Shown here one piece after another: positions 8,737 to 15,454 of a DNA stretch of 28,233 nucleotides. Each line of letters opens with the position of its first letter. Within the stretch, counting starts at the first letter, position 1. Made by a program: the position numbers and the translations under genes. The DNA comes from a virus. The notes below the pieces were generated by a model that saw only the letters and a program-made list of their open reading frames with translations, was not told the DNA's origin and did no database searches. The DNA lies in the IMG/VR virus record IMGVR_UViG_3300032288_002043, positions 1 through 28,233 of that record, one strand, 5' to 3'.

Positions 8737-9279
8737 CTACTTAATTTTTCTTGGTTGTTCTTTCGATACGTAAGGACCAGCAGTAAATGCTGTAAGTTTA
8801 GATGCTATTTCCATTGCTTCAAATGCATCTGCTCCAGCATACAGAGCACCTAATGCATATGTTGCTCCAGAGCCTGCAGCGTATACTCCATCTGCAGATT
8901 TACTTATTGACAATTCTTGGTCAACATCAAATATTTCTCCACCAACAGCCATTATAAACTGAAAGCGATTCTCTTTACTATCTTCTTCAAAGTTATAACC
9001 ATTTGCTGTCATACATTTACGCAAAGATGGCATTGCCTTTACAATCATAAAATGATAAAGGTCTTCTCTGTCTTGCTTTGTAGGAGTTGGTGGCTCCCAA
9101 ATATGTTGTGCTATATCGCAGGGTAATGTCTCACCAGAACCAGCAATTAAAAACATACCGTTTTCAGAAATCTTTTTTACTTCAGGATGTGTATAAATTC
9201 TACCATCAGCATCAGTTGTTTGGCTATCAGCAACTATGAAGCATCTGTCTTTATGTTCTAAGCCTATTATAGTTGTCAT
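8737..9279 (-). CDS. HslV/proteasome-beta-like Ntn-hydrolase (threonine peptidase)
   Basis: 180 aa, close to the ~175 aa of bacterial HslV. It begins MTTIIGLEHKDRCFIVADSQ, which aligns by eye with mature HslV (TTIVSV...VIAGDGQAT). Removing Met exposes Thr1. Counting from it, the catalytic Asp17 is present (VADS), the catalytic lysine falls at 33/34 (VKKIS) and the supporting serine lies in AAGSGATYALGALYAG near mature residue 136. All key residues of an active proteasome-fold peptidase therefore seem to be kept, without a propeptide. A GTAGGGGACA ribosome site precedes the ATG. It sits between the portal and downstream head genes, where phages usually encode the capsid maturation protease, and no other protease is seen in the visible part of the operon. 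A role in head maturation is inferred; a role in host protein turnover is the alternative. No ATPase partner is visible. Confidence 0.82.
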   Translation of the reverse strand: MTTIIGLEHKDRCFIVADSQTTDADGRIYTHPEVKKISENGMFLIAGSGETLPCDIAQHIWEPPTPTKQDREDLYHFMIVKAMPSLRKCMTANGYNFEEDSKENRFQFIMAVGGEIFDVDQELSISKSADGVYAAGSGATYALGALYAGADAFEAMEIASKLTAFTAGPYVSKEQPRKIK

Positions 9280-9296
9280 TGTCCCCTACTTAGTTG

Positions 9297-11069
9297 TTAG
9301 CCTCTTGTTACTACTCTTCCGCCTGCTTTTCCGCCTGAAGTTAAACTTGAAAGAATTGTTTGAATGTCTGGTGGTGGAGTTGGTTCTGCTAATGGCACAC
9401 CTTGAGGAGAGCCTCCTACTGGGGCACCAGAGGGAGCAGGGGACGTTTGCTCAACCATTGGATTAGAGGCACCAGCAGGAGGGACTTGTTGTTGCGGTGC
9501 AAAGGTAGCCTCAATAGCATCTTCTAATGCTTGTCCCTTTTGGCGAGCCTTGATTACCGCAGCAATCTTTCTAACTACATCAGAAGCGTCTTGTCCCTGT
9601 GTGGCCATCTGTGGTATTGCTTGTGTATAAGCAGTTAATGAGCCAAGTAATGCGGCTCTCATATCTTCAATTTCAATCTTCTCAAGTTCTTGTGTTACGT
9701 TAACCGTAAACGGCAACTCACGCATAGCCATATCTTTAGAGATTAACTTGCCACCAAGAGCCTGTAACATAAAGATAAGACCTTGGGCTGGGTTAAGACC
9801 AGCAAGCATTCCGTAACGAACATCAGCAGAATAATCTTGCTTGATATCCTTAGTTGGCTTGTATGTAATTTCATATGGTGAACCAGAATCTACACCACGA
9901 ATTGTTTTCTCTGCAGGATAGATTGACTCATCAATTTCAAAACAGATACTAATAACATCACGAAGTGCAGCAGCAAAGATTGCTTGGGCTGATTTAACCT
10001 GTGTGTCAAACGCTCCCATAAGAGCCTGTACGCCTTGACCAGTAACGATAGATGCATCAATGTTACCAGTACGTCCTTCTGGATAACGAGCACCAACTCT
10101 AAGTTCGGCGTTAAGAAGATTCTGTTCTGTAAATGCGCCTTGTGGTAGTGTAAGTTCTACTCGACGAACACCTGCTGGGTTGGCGGTGCGGATAACCGCA
10201 TCTCCACCCAACTGTAATTCTTGTACATCTTGTGGAAGTACAATAGGTGCCTGTACTGATTTCTCCGCTGCTTCCATTGCCAATAAGGCGAAACGGTTGC
10301 GGAGTAACTGAATTCCAAGTACATCGTCAAATTGTCCACGTAGTTCGCTATCAATAGACGGCTTACGTGCTACAACTACCATCATCTTACCAAGAGGATT
10401 CTTGGCTTGTGATAATATTAAATTATCCTTTGAAGGAATATAAACAACTGATTGGTCTTTATCGTAATAACGAATCATTTCAATCATGCCGTTTAGGTCT
10501 TGCTTGTAACCCATTCCACCAAGAAGTATATTATCATACTCTGGGAATTGGCTTACTAACTCACCTAATGTTAAACTGTATCTTTTAGCAAATGCTACGC
10601 AACGGCCATATCGGTCAAACTCTGGATATGCTCCAATTGGATTTTCAATACGGATACGAGGAAGACTTGCTTCATCATCTAATTCTATAATAAACGGAAC
10701 GAAACCGTAGGTTATATACCAGTCGGCTCCTGAGTACATTTGAACCGAGAGGTCAGAGTGTGAAAAATAATTACTAGCAATACGAGTACGCTTATCGGCA
10801 AAAGTACGAGCACGGTCAGAAACTTGGTTAGCGGCTGAGCAGTTAACCGCTGGAAGAGGTGCCATGACCTCTGAAAGGTCTCTGGCAACGACATCAATAA
10901 AATTTGCAACGACATTAGCATCTACACCATCTGGAAAGAAGTCAGGATAGACTTCAGAAATTTTGCCCTTACGGACAGCAAGAACATCTAGGTTGCGAGC
11001 ATCTCTCTCGCTATTGCGATATCGCAGCGATTGAACTCGTGCTGATATCTGCTCAATTGTTAATGCCAT
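9297..11069 (-). CDS. Portal protein
   Basis: 590 aa, directly downstream of the terminase with a 7-bp gap. The N-terminal half has the feel of actinophage portals: an early RNSERDARNLDVLAVRKGKI stretch, then WYITYGFVPFIIELD, RIRIENPIGAYPEFDRYGR and a long helical region around residues 255-380 that would form the stem and crown of the dodecameric ring. The last ~70 residues are Pro/Gly/Ala/Gln-rich and probably disordered. The portal sits at one capsid vertex, is the DNA channel, and docks the terminase during packaging. I see no short diagnostic motif; the call rests on length, gene order and overall resemblance. Confidence 0.82.
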   Translation of the reverse strand: MALTIEQISARVQSLRYRNSERDARNLDVLAVRKGKISEVYPDFFPDGVDANVVANFIDVVARDLSEVMAPLPAVNCSAANQVSDRARTFADKRTRIASNYFSHSDLSVQMYSGADWYITYGFVPFIIELDDEASLPRIRIENPIGAYPEFDRYGRCVAFAKRYSLTLGELVSQFPEYDNILLGGMGYKQDLNGMIEMIRYYDKDQSVVYIPSKDNLILSQAKNPLGKMMVVVARKPSIDSELRGQFDDVLGIQLLRNRFALLAMEAAEKSVQAPIVLPQDVQELQLGGDAVIRTANPAGVRRVELTLPQGAFTEQNLLNAELRVGARYPEGRTGNIDASIVTGQGVQALMGAFDTQVKSAQAIFAAALRDVISICFEIDESIYPAEKTIRGVDSGSPYEITYKPTKDIKQDYSADVRYGMLAGLNPAQGLIFMLQALGGKLISKDMAMRELPFTVNVTQELEKIEIEDMRAALLGSLTAYTQAIPQMATQGQDASDVVRKIAAVIKARQKGQALEDAIEATFAPQQQVPPAGASNPMVEQTSPAPSGAPVGGSPQGVPLAEPTPPPDIQTILSSLTSGGKAGGRVVTRG

Positions 11070-11076
11070 CTACGTC

Positions 11077-13002
11077 CTAACTGTAAGTTTCTTGCCATTG
11101 CTCTGCAAAGGCTTCGTCTAGATTAAGTGAACCTCTACCAGCCATCTGTGCTCTAGTAGCCCATCTGTTTGTCTGATATTGTCCAACTCTGCTTGATGTC
11201 TGCATAAGTTCCCTACATCTGATAATAGCAAACCATAATGCCATTACACAGTCAGTTGGGTTCTTAGTATCAGGCTTCCAAATAATAAGTTGCTGTACTA
11301 AAGACTTAAGTCCTTCAGAGCCTTCATTGCTTGGTAATTCAAGTATGTTATTATCTTGGAATCTACCATCTTTGGCTGAACCAAAAAGGCTTGCCATAGA
11401 TGCTACACCAAATCCAACATCCCACTTATTCTTACCAGTAAAGTGTGAATTAAGTTGACATCCATAGGATGCTAGGTAGTCACGCAGTTCTGTATCCATA
11501 GCATAATACTTCTGGTGGGCGTTAATTTCAACCCTAAACTCTTGAGGCTTAAATCGTTCTACCCATTCCTTGATAAGAGCATTCTCTTTTTGGGGAGTAG
11601 GGTCAACCATGTTGACGCAATCTAAAACATATATACGACCATCAGCACGGTTATAGGATACTGCTACGAAAGCAGAGCGTCCTGTTACGGCTGGGTCAAA
11701 GCCAATAATGGTATAAGTTGAATCTACGTTCTTGGGGTGGCCTGGCGTGTCTTTTCTAAGCGGTCCACGCTTTCGCATACCGTTAACACATCCAGCGACA
11801 ATTGTTGGCGAGAAGATAGAGTCGGACTGGACGTCTTCTTGCTGGTAGACCATAGCCCAGACTGACGGAGCCACTTCAGACCGCCTTGTAAAAAGCGAAG
11901 GTCCATCCCATTTGGGATATAGTCCTTGCTCATTAGGTTCGTCCTTGTCTCCTTCTGCCCTGTCTGTCCAAGGCCAAAGTGTTTTCCATTTTTTTGGGTC
12001 TTCATCAAATTCTAATACTGATGGCATAGCCATGTATGTGAAAGGAGTTTTCCCGCCAGTCCATTGGTCAGGGTCTCTAATCATTTTATATAAATCTATA
12101 GGTGCGACACGGGTTCCTACTATAAGCAGTTTACCGTGCCGCCCTAGGCGGGTGATGACTTCTTTTTGAAGCCATTCAATTTGCTTCTCCCACTCATGGG
12201 CGTTTGCATTCATCACCACATCGTCAAGGATAATCAGGTCGGCACGTGCACCGTAAATCTGTGACCCGAATCCTAATGCTTGTACAGTTGGGTCCTTCTC
12301 ACCTGAGTCACGTCCTGCACCCAAGTAAATCATGTCAGCAGACCAGGTCGGTGAATCTGCTTTGTAGCCACCGTTAGGTCCAAAGGATACTTGCATCTTG
12401 GTCCAGTTAGGATGGCTTAATCTTGTCTTTATCGCAGATAGGAACTTACGTGCCATACCTTGCGTCTTTGATACAATAATGATTCTAACGTTAGGGTCTA
12501 CTGATAAACGGTAGGTAACGTAGTTGATGGTAAGTACTGTAGACTTAGCATGCTCTGGTGGAACGTTAATAAGAATACGGTTGGTTGCTGCTTGCTCATA
12601 GGTCATACTAGGATGCATGAACCTAGGTGGCTTACCCTCTACTAGGTCAATCCAAGCCTTGTGATGGTCAAAGAGTTTAGTCTCTAGGAATTGCTCCGAG
12701 AACTCTTCAAAAGAGATATCCTTTAGATTGGCAAGGTCCGTTTTGATACCTTTGCCCGAAAGGCGGGCTTTGTCCGCTTTGTCCTTAAACTCTGGGTTTG
12801 CCATAGACCATTGACGGAAGGTAACATCGTTCCTACCTACAGCCTTCATAGCATCTACTACGGTAGCCCCTTGGGCTAACAGTTCTAGCACTTGCAGTTG
12901 GGCAGCATCTTTGGGTATGTTTTGTACCCCTGGCTTACGACCCACAGTTGCCCCCAATAACGCTGATTTAACGGTCCCTATAAACGGGCAGACTATCCCC
13001 AA
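11077..13002 (-). CDS. terL: Terminase large subunit with N-terminal HTH-like domain
   Basis: Packaging motor ATPase and nuclease. The Walker A variant is NVPPEHAKST (residues 146-155 from the first codon), the Walker B is LIILDD (256-261), and the RNase-H-like nuclease begins at IIGFDPAVTGRSAFVAVSY with the metal ligand Asp436. Before the ATPase, residues ~37-85 (LQVLELLAQGATVVDAMKAV then FRQWSMANPEFKDKADKARL) look like the helix-turn-helix DNA-binding domain normally carried by a separate small terminase. The open frame begins with TTG at 13002, which has no ribosome site. A GTG at 12945 preceded by GGGGG may be the real start, giving 622 aa and keeping all domains. It is the first gene of the leftward head operon. 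Confidence 0.93.
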   Translation of the reverse strand: MGIVCPFIGTVKSALLGATVGRKPGVQNIPKDAAQLQVLELLAQGATVVDAMKAVGRNDVTFRQWSMANPEFKDKADKARLSGKGIKTDLANLKDISFEEFSEQFLETKLFDHHKAWIDLVEGKPPRFMHPSMTYEQAATNRILINVPPEHAKSTVLTINYVTYRLSVDPNVRIIIVSKTQGMARKFLSAIKTRLSHPNWTKMQVSFGPNGGYKADSPTWSADMIYLGAGRDSGEKDPTVQALGFGSQIYGARADLIILDDVVMNANAHEWEKQIEWLQKEVITRLGRHGKLLIVGTRVAPIDLYKMIRDPDQWTGGKTPFTYMAMPSVLEFDEDPKKWKTLWPWTDRAEGDKDEPNEQGLYPKWDGPSLFTRRSEVAPSVWAMVYQQEDVQSDSIFSPTIVAGCVNGMRKRGPLRKDTPGHPKNVDSTYTIIGFDPAVTGRSAFVAVSYNRADGRIYVLDCVNMVDPTPQKENALIKEWVERFKPQEFRVEINAHQKYYAMDTELRDYLASYGCQLNSHFTGKNKWDVGFGVASMASLFGSAKDGRFQDNNILELPSNEGSEGLKSLVQQLIIWKPDTKNPTDCVMALWFAIIRCRELMQTSSRVGQYQTNRWATRAQMAGRGSLNLDEAFAEQWQETYS

Positions 13003-13038
13003 TATAATTATAAATTATTAATAATACTATATTAGGAG

Positions 13039-13063
13039 CGGAGTCTTAAACGGAGCGACTCCG
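13039..13063. promoter_or_regulatory. Alternative hairpins in the terminase leader
   Basis: CGGAGTC (13039-13045) pairs with GACTCCG (13057-13063), 7 bp with an 11-nt loop. A second CGGAG (13051-13055) can instead pair with CTCCG (13059-13063). The two pairings are mutually exclusive. It lies where the leftward transcript from the 13067-13097 promoter candidate would begin. Confidence 0.4.
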
Positions 13064-13066
13064 TAT

Positions 13067-13097
13067 ATTATATATATACTATAGATAACCTGTTCAA
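13067..13097 (-). promoter_or_regulatory. Candidate promoter for the head operon
   Basis: On the minus strand TTGAAC (13092-13097) is followed after 17 nt by TATATA (13069-13074), or after 19 nt by TATAAT (13067-13072). The -35 half overlaps a 6-bp inverted repeat CTGTTC/GAACAG (13090-13095 and 13110-13115) that could be an operator. It is the only plausible sigma-70-like pair I found just upstream of the terminase. Confidence 0.45.
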
Positions 13098-13127
13098 AGT
13101 ACTAAAACCGAACAGATAGGTAATAAT

Positions 13128-13146
13128 TACGCTCATTCTGAGCGTA
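13128..13146. promoter_or_regulatory. Perfect 8-bp inverted repeat (operator or hairpin)
   Basis: TACGCTCA-TTC-TGAGCGTA, perfect over 8 bp with a 3-nt centre, in the divergent control region. There is no T-run directly after it on either strand, so a protein-binding operator is more likely than a terminator. Confidence 0.45.
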
Positions 13147-13482
13147 TAATATATATCCCCCCTATAATATAACAGTAATTTTTTATGGGACTATATATAC
13201 TATAAAGCACGCTGGTTTAATATGTCTAGGGTCAAATGCCTATAATCTGCCTATTATTTGCATGTACCTATTGTTAATTAACGGATGATGGATTTAGTGG
13301 ATAAATGACTATCTCCTATAAAGAAAATTGCGGGGGTAATAAATAATTATTAATGAAGGGGATTAGATGGGGGAAATTATTGGGGGTATTGATTAGACCT
13401 ATCTGCCACCGATAGCCCCAATACGGGCAACCTCGCAAGGATTAGACCCATCACCTGACCCCATGCTCAACCCCTCAAGCCT

Positions 13483-13499
13483 TGCCGTATTATCAGGCA
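13483..13499 (+). promoter_or_regulatory. Degenerate copy of the operon palindrome
   Basis: TGCCGTATTATCAGGCA matches TGCCGTATAATACGGCA at 14 of 17 positions and keeps both TGCC/GGCA ends. It lies 48 bp upstream of the promoter candidate for the 212-aa gene, so it may be an ancestral or weaker site for the same regulator. Confidence 0.4.
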
Positions 13500-13530
13500 G
13501 ACACGCTTAATAAATAATTCCCGAATAGAC

Positions 13531-13559
13531 TTGCAATAGCCCCTAATCTATGAGATGAT
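13531..13559 (+). promoter_or_regulatory. Candidate promoter for the 212-aa gene
   Basis: TTGCAA (13531-13536), a 17-nt spacer, then GATGAT (13554-13559), with the predicted transcript start near 13566. The leader runs about 44 nt to the ATG at 13610 and includes AAAGGAGAAAC. The -10 is weak (4 of 6), so it may need an activator. Confidence 0.4.
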
Positions 13560-13609
13560 TTTCTTAGTGGGGAAATCCGAGTACTCACCAAACAAAGGAG
13601 AAACAAATC

Positions 13610-14248
13610 ATGGCAAAAGAAAAAGCAATAAAAGAAACAGTTAAAATCAATAGCAATATCACAACCGCTTATGCGCTATTAATTGAAAGCGGAGAGAATA
13701 ACAACATGGATGCAATTAATTTCATCCTTTCTGTTGGTAATGAAATGGGAGAAGGTACAACAACCCGTGAAGTGAAAGAGTCAATGAAACAGGCATTAAA
13801 TGGGGTTAATGTTAAACCTGTTGTTTTGCCAAATCATGTTGATTCACTTCAAACCGCATGTTTAATAATTGCCCGTTTTAATGATGAAATTGCAAACATT
13901 AAAGCAAGCAAGGTTTTAAGTTTAGCGGTACGAGTAATGGCAGATAAGAAAGCAAGCGGGGCAAAGGCTCACATTAATTCTGCCAAATCTTATGAGGATT
14001 TAGACGAGAAAACCCTCACTAAGAAAGAAAGCCAAACCCGTGATGGCTCAACCAAAGCCAAAGCAGAGGTGGCAAAATCTTCCAAAGCAATTACCAACGA
14101 GGAATGGATAGATTTATCCTTAGTTTTCTTCAATGGTAAAAACCCTCAAGACTTATTTACAAAAGAGCCAAAGAAACTTGAGGTTTTGCTAGGTGTTTGC
14201 AAGGCTATGCTAGATAATTCCAAAGCCAAAGCAAAGGTGAACGCCTAA
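13610..14248 (+). CDS. Lysine-rich early protein of unknown function (212 aa)
   Basis: It has a strong ribosome site (AAAGGAGAAACAA before ATG) and its own promoter candidate and textbook terminator, so it is a one-gene transcription unit. It is the first gene on the rightward side of the control region. The protein has an N-terminal half of predicted helices, a lysine-rich middle (residues ~110-165, for example TRDGSTKAKAEVAKSSKA), and an end rich in Lys/Ala. It has one Cys in each half and no zinc motif or membrane segment. No family was recognised. The position and autonomous high-expression signals suggest an abundant early, possibly nucleic-acid-binding, protein; this is inference. Confidence 0.75.
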   Translation: MAKEKAIKETVKINSNITTAYALLIESGENNNMDAINFILSVGNEMGEGTTTREVKESMKQALNGVNVKPVVLPNHVDSLQTACLIIARFNDEIANIKASKVLSLAVRVMADKKASGAKAHINSAKSYEDLDEKTLTKKESQTRDGSTKAKAEVAKSSKAITNEEWIDLSLVFFNGKNPQDLFTKEPKKLEVLLGVCKAMLDNSKAKAKVNA

Positions 14249-14263
14249 GCAGAAAAAAAGTAG

Positions 14264-14295
14264 CCTCACCCCTTCGGGGGTGGGGTTATTTTTTT
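14264..14295 (+). terminator. Rho-independent terminator with UUCG loop
   Basis: CCTCACCCC-TTCG-GGGGTGGGG forms a 9-bp stem (one G-T pair) closed by a UUCG tetraloop, followed by TTATTTTTTT. It lies 15 bp after the stop of the 212-aa gene, which it clearly serves. Confidence 0.93.
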
Positions 14296-14308
14296 GCCCA
14301 AAAAATTT

Positions 14309-14410
14309 CCAACACAAACCAACACAAACTAAATTGTACAAGGCGGTACGGGAACTGCACCGAACTAGACCGAATAAGTACGCCTATCTGTGAAAAAATC
14401 CAACACAAAC
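14309..14410 (+). repeat. Three direct repeats CCAACACAAAC
   Basis: Identical 11-mers start at 14309, 14319 and 14400. The first two share one base and the third is 81 bp away. In the first and third contexts, a GGTAC-rich stretch follows within 30 bp. Iteron-like use (replication initiator or regulator binding) is possible but unproven. Confidence 0.5.
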
Positions 14411-14458
14411 TGGACTAGATGGTACTGGTACGGCTCGCAACGGGCACGATTTGAGCCT

Positions 14459-14475
14459 TGCCGTATAATACGGCG
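14459..14475 (+). promoter_or_regulatory. Operon palindrome copy (upstream of strong promoter)
   Basis: TGCCGTATAATACGGCG: perfect over GCCGTAT-A-ATACGGC, with only the outermost base lost. It contains TATAAT at 14464-14469. It lies 15 bp upstream of the TTGACA/TATACT promoter, so it may act as an operator for that promoter or as a start site itself. Confidence 0.65.
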
Positions 14476-14489
14476 CAATTGTTTTAGGC

Positions 14490-14518
14490 TTGACAAGGGT
14501 GCGTTTTTTCGGTATACT
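14490..14518 (+). promoter_or_regulatory. Consensus-like sigma-70 promoter
   Basis: TTGACA (14490-14495), exactly 17 nt, then TATACT (14513-14518). This is the best promoter in the window and needs no activator on paper. Its transcript would start near 14525 and carry the 14550 palindrome in its leader before the ATG at 14590. Confidence 0.75.
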
Positions 14519-14549
14519 TATACCAACGGGAAAGAAGTACCGCTAACCT

Positions 14550-14566
14550 TGCCGTATAGTACGGCA
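14550..14566 (+). promoter_or_regulatory. Operon palindrome copy at head of operon 1
   Basis: TGCCGTATAGTACGGCA, with TATAGT in the centre. If it is a -10 box, transcription starts near 14567 and gives a 23-nt leader with GAAAGGTAA before ATG 14590. In RNA it can pair as an 8-bp hairpin including one G-U, with loop AUAGU. Confidence 0.65.
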
Positions 14567-14589
14567 GGCTTATACTGAAAGGTAAGAAT

Positions 14590-14733
14590 ATGGATACAGC
14601 ACTTAATCCTTTGCTTGCTCTATTAGAGCGTGCCGAGGTAGCAAACAATATAGAAGCCGAGGCATTACGCAAGGCTAAGGTTAAAGAGCAAACTGCTCGT
14701 GCTATGGATAGGGCTTCTAATGAGTGGCGATGA
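14590..14733 (+). CDS. Small helical protein (47 aa), operon 1
   Basis: Starts MDTALNPLLALLERAEVANN and is rich in Ala, Leu, Glu and Arg/Lys, so it should form one or two amphipathic helices. GAAAGGTAAGAAT before the ATG supplies a ribosome site. It overlaps the next gene by 14 bp. No family was recognised. It is too short for a catalytic domain, so a protein- or nucleic-acid-binding peptide is likely. Support comes from ribosome site, palindrome position and coupling, not from homology. Confidence 0.6.
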   Translation: MDTALNPLLALLERAEVANNIEAEALRKAKVKEQTARAMDRASNEWR

Positions 14734-14863
14734 CATTGCATTAGACTTCATGACCGAGCATGAGATTGCCGAAATTATGGCAACGGAGGATATTTTTCAA
14801 GTAGACATGTCCAACATTGATGATTTACTTGAGGATGTTGCTACGGACTCGGACTACGAATAG
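14720..14863 (+). CDS. Small acidic protein (47 aa), operon 1
   Basis: Starts at an ATG inside the end of the previous gene and has no strong ribosome site of its own, so it is probably made by coupled translation. It is very acidic (MSGDDIALDFMTEHEIAEIM then DDLLEDVATDSDYE), opposite in charge to its basic partner upstream. The pair could bind one another. Very acidic small phage proteins are often DNA mimics that block host DNA-binding proteins; that is one possibility, not a finding. Confidence 0.55.
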   Translation: MSGDDIALDFMTEHEIAEIMATEDIFQVDMSNIDDLLEDVATDSDYE

Positions 14864-14873
14864 CAACTGGACA

Positions 14874-14918
14874 GCCCACGCTAGACGGCTTCGCATAGGT
14901 GCAATTCCTATGGTGGGC
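14874..14918 (+). other. tRNA-like fold (T-arm and acceptor-like stem)
   Basis: GCCCAC (14874-14879) pairs with GTGGGC (14913-14918). Next to the latter, ATAGG-TGCAATT-CCTAT (14895-14911) forms a 5-bp stem with a 7-nt loop resembling a tRNA T-arm (TTCAATT in a typical tRNA). There is no anticodon arm, so it is not a working tRNA. It may be a tRNA remnant, a structured RNA, or a terminator for operon 1. Confidence 0.4.
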
Positions 14919-14923
14919 ACGCA

Positions 14924-14940
14924 TGTCGTATAATACGGCA
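14924..14940 (+). promoter_or_regulatory. Operon palindrome copy at head of operon 2
   Basis: TGTCGTATAATACGGCA, one change from the consensus, with TATAAT at 14929-14934. A start near 14941 gives a 20-nt leader carrying GAAAGGTAAAC before ATG 14961. No -35-like hexamer is seen 17 bp upstream. Confidence 0.65.
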
Positions 14941-14960
14941 GGCACTAACGAAAGGTAAAC

Positions 14961-15089
14961 ATGTACATAGAGATAACGGATACAATAGCAATCATAATTG
15001 CGCTGACTACTAGCACCACGCTAGTAATCACCACCGCAATTAGAAATGCTAAACTAACTCGTGCTTTGCGTGAGTTAAATGCTAAATAA
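14961..15089 (+). CDS. Small membrane protein (42 aa), operon 2
   Basis: MYIEITDTIAIIIALTTSTT then LVITTAI forms one hydrophobic segment (about residues 8-27), followed by a basic, helical tail (RNAKLTRALRELNAK). This predicts a single-pass inner-membrane peptide with its tail in the cytoplasm. The ribosome site GAAAGGTAAAC is good. It overlaps the next gene by 11 bp. Candidate roles are superinfection exclusion or membrane anchoring; no family was recognised. Confidence 0.6.
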   Translation: MYIEITDTIAIIIALTTSTTLVITTAIRNAKLTRALRELNAK

Positions 15090-15216
15090 AGAAGAAGCAC
15101 AATTAATTATATCTTCTCTGACCTACGATACTCAAGGCAACTGGGGTGATGGTAGGCAAGAGAAAATTAACTCACTTATACTAAAATTACTGCGTGAGTT
15201 TAATGTCCAAGAGTAA
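15079..15216 (+). CDS. Small protein (45 aa), operon 2
   Basis: MLNKEEAQLIISSLTYDTQG then NWGDGRQEKINSLILKLLRE, a mixed-charge helical protein. It starts inside the previous gene and ends inside the next one, so its frame is fixed by coupling on both sides. It has no cysteine and no membrane segment. The ribosome site is weak (GTGAGTTAA), as expected for coupled genes. No family was recognised. Confidence 0.55.
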   Translation: MLNKEEAQLIISSLTYDTQGNWGDGRQEKINSLILKLLREFNVQE

Positions 15217-15424
15217 TGTAGACTATGCCAATGAGATTATCCTGACACTTACTAGAGATGAACTAGAAACCGTCAGGGAATCTCTTAGGCAATTCTCTAT
15301 ACATAATACAAGGCAGGGTTTCGAGGCTCGTGCTAAGTATGCTGATGACTTACGGGATAAAATCGTGAATATCATTATCGATAGTGTCCAGCGTAAGGTT
15401 GACAAGGCTAAAGAGTTAGTATAG
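15203..15424 (+). CDS. Small helical protein (73 aa), operon 2
   Basis: I chose the ATG at 15203 (MSKSNVDYANEIILTLTRDE) rather than the GTG at 15194, because ATG matches its neighbours and the 14-bp overlap is typical here. The protein is charged and fully helical (ETVRESLRQFSIHNTRQGFE, then repeated Lys/Asp helices) and resembles small phage proteins with two or three antiparallel helices. No catalytic motif and no recognised family. It is the last gene of operon 2; 58 bp separate it from operon 3. Confidence 0.65.
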   Translation: MSKSNVDYANEIILTLTRDELETVRESLRQFSIHNTRQGFEARAKYADDLRDKIVNIIIDSVQRKVDKAKELV

Positions 15425-15454
15425 AATGGTACTACTCGGCAGTAGAGATACTAT

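Larger units (their letters stand above)
13003..13609. other. Non-coding divergent control region, possible origin or packaging site
   Basis: About 600 bp without a credible gene, between divergent transcription units. It holds inverted repeats at 13039-13063, 13089-13116 and 13128-13146, and a leftward promoter candidate. G-rich runs lie at 13332-13386, followed by C-rich runs at 13416-13473. GATTAGA occurs three times (13361, 13391, 13440). TGCCTATAAT/TGCCTATTAT occur as direct repeats at 13237 and 13248. A degenerate copy of the operon palindrome lies at 13483 and a rightward promoter candidate at 13531. Such regions beside a terminase gene often hold a packaging site or replication origin. 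The sequence alone does not decide. Confidence 0.5.
14296..14589 (+). other. Non-coding region with direct repeats, two palindromes and a strong promoter
   Basis: This is almost 300 bp without a convincing gene. CCAACACAAAC occurs three times (14309, 14319, 14400), the first two copies abutting. GGCGGTAC (14343-14350) can pair imperfectly with GTACGCC (14378-14384). The operon palindrome appears at 14459 and 14550, and a consensus promoter lies between them. The density of repeats suggests a regulatory hub or an origin. Confidence 0.5.

Noticed and set aside
9236-9466. 76-aa plus-strand Leu-rich frame
   Set aside because: It is antisense to the portal C terminus and peptidase start; hydrophobic appearance comes from reverse reading of Gly/Lys codons.
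14390-14578. 62-aa plus-strand open frame
   Set aside because: It runs across the palindrome, the consensus promoter and the second palindrome, has Arg/Trp/Tyr-rich unnatural composition and no ribosome site.
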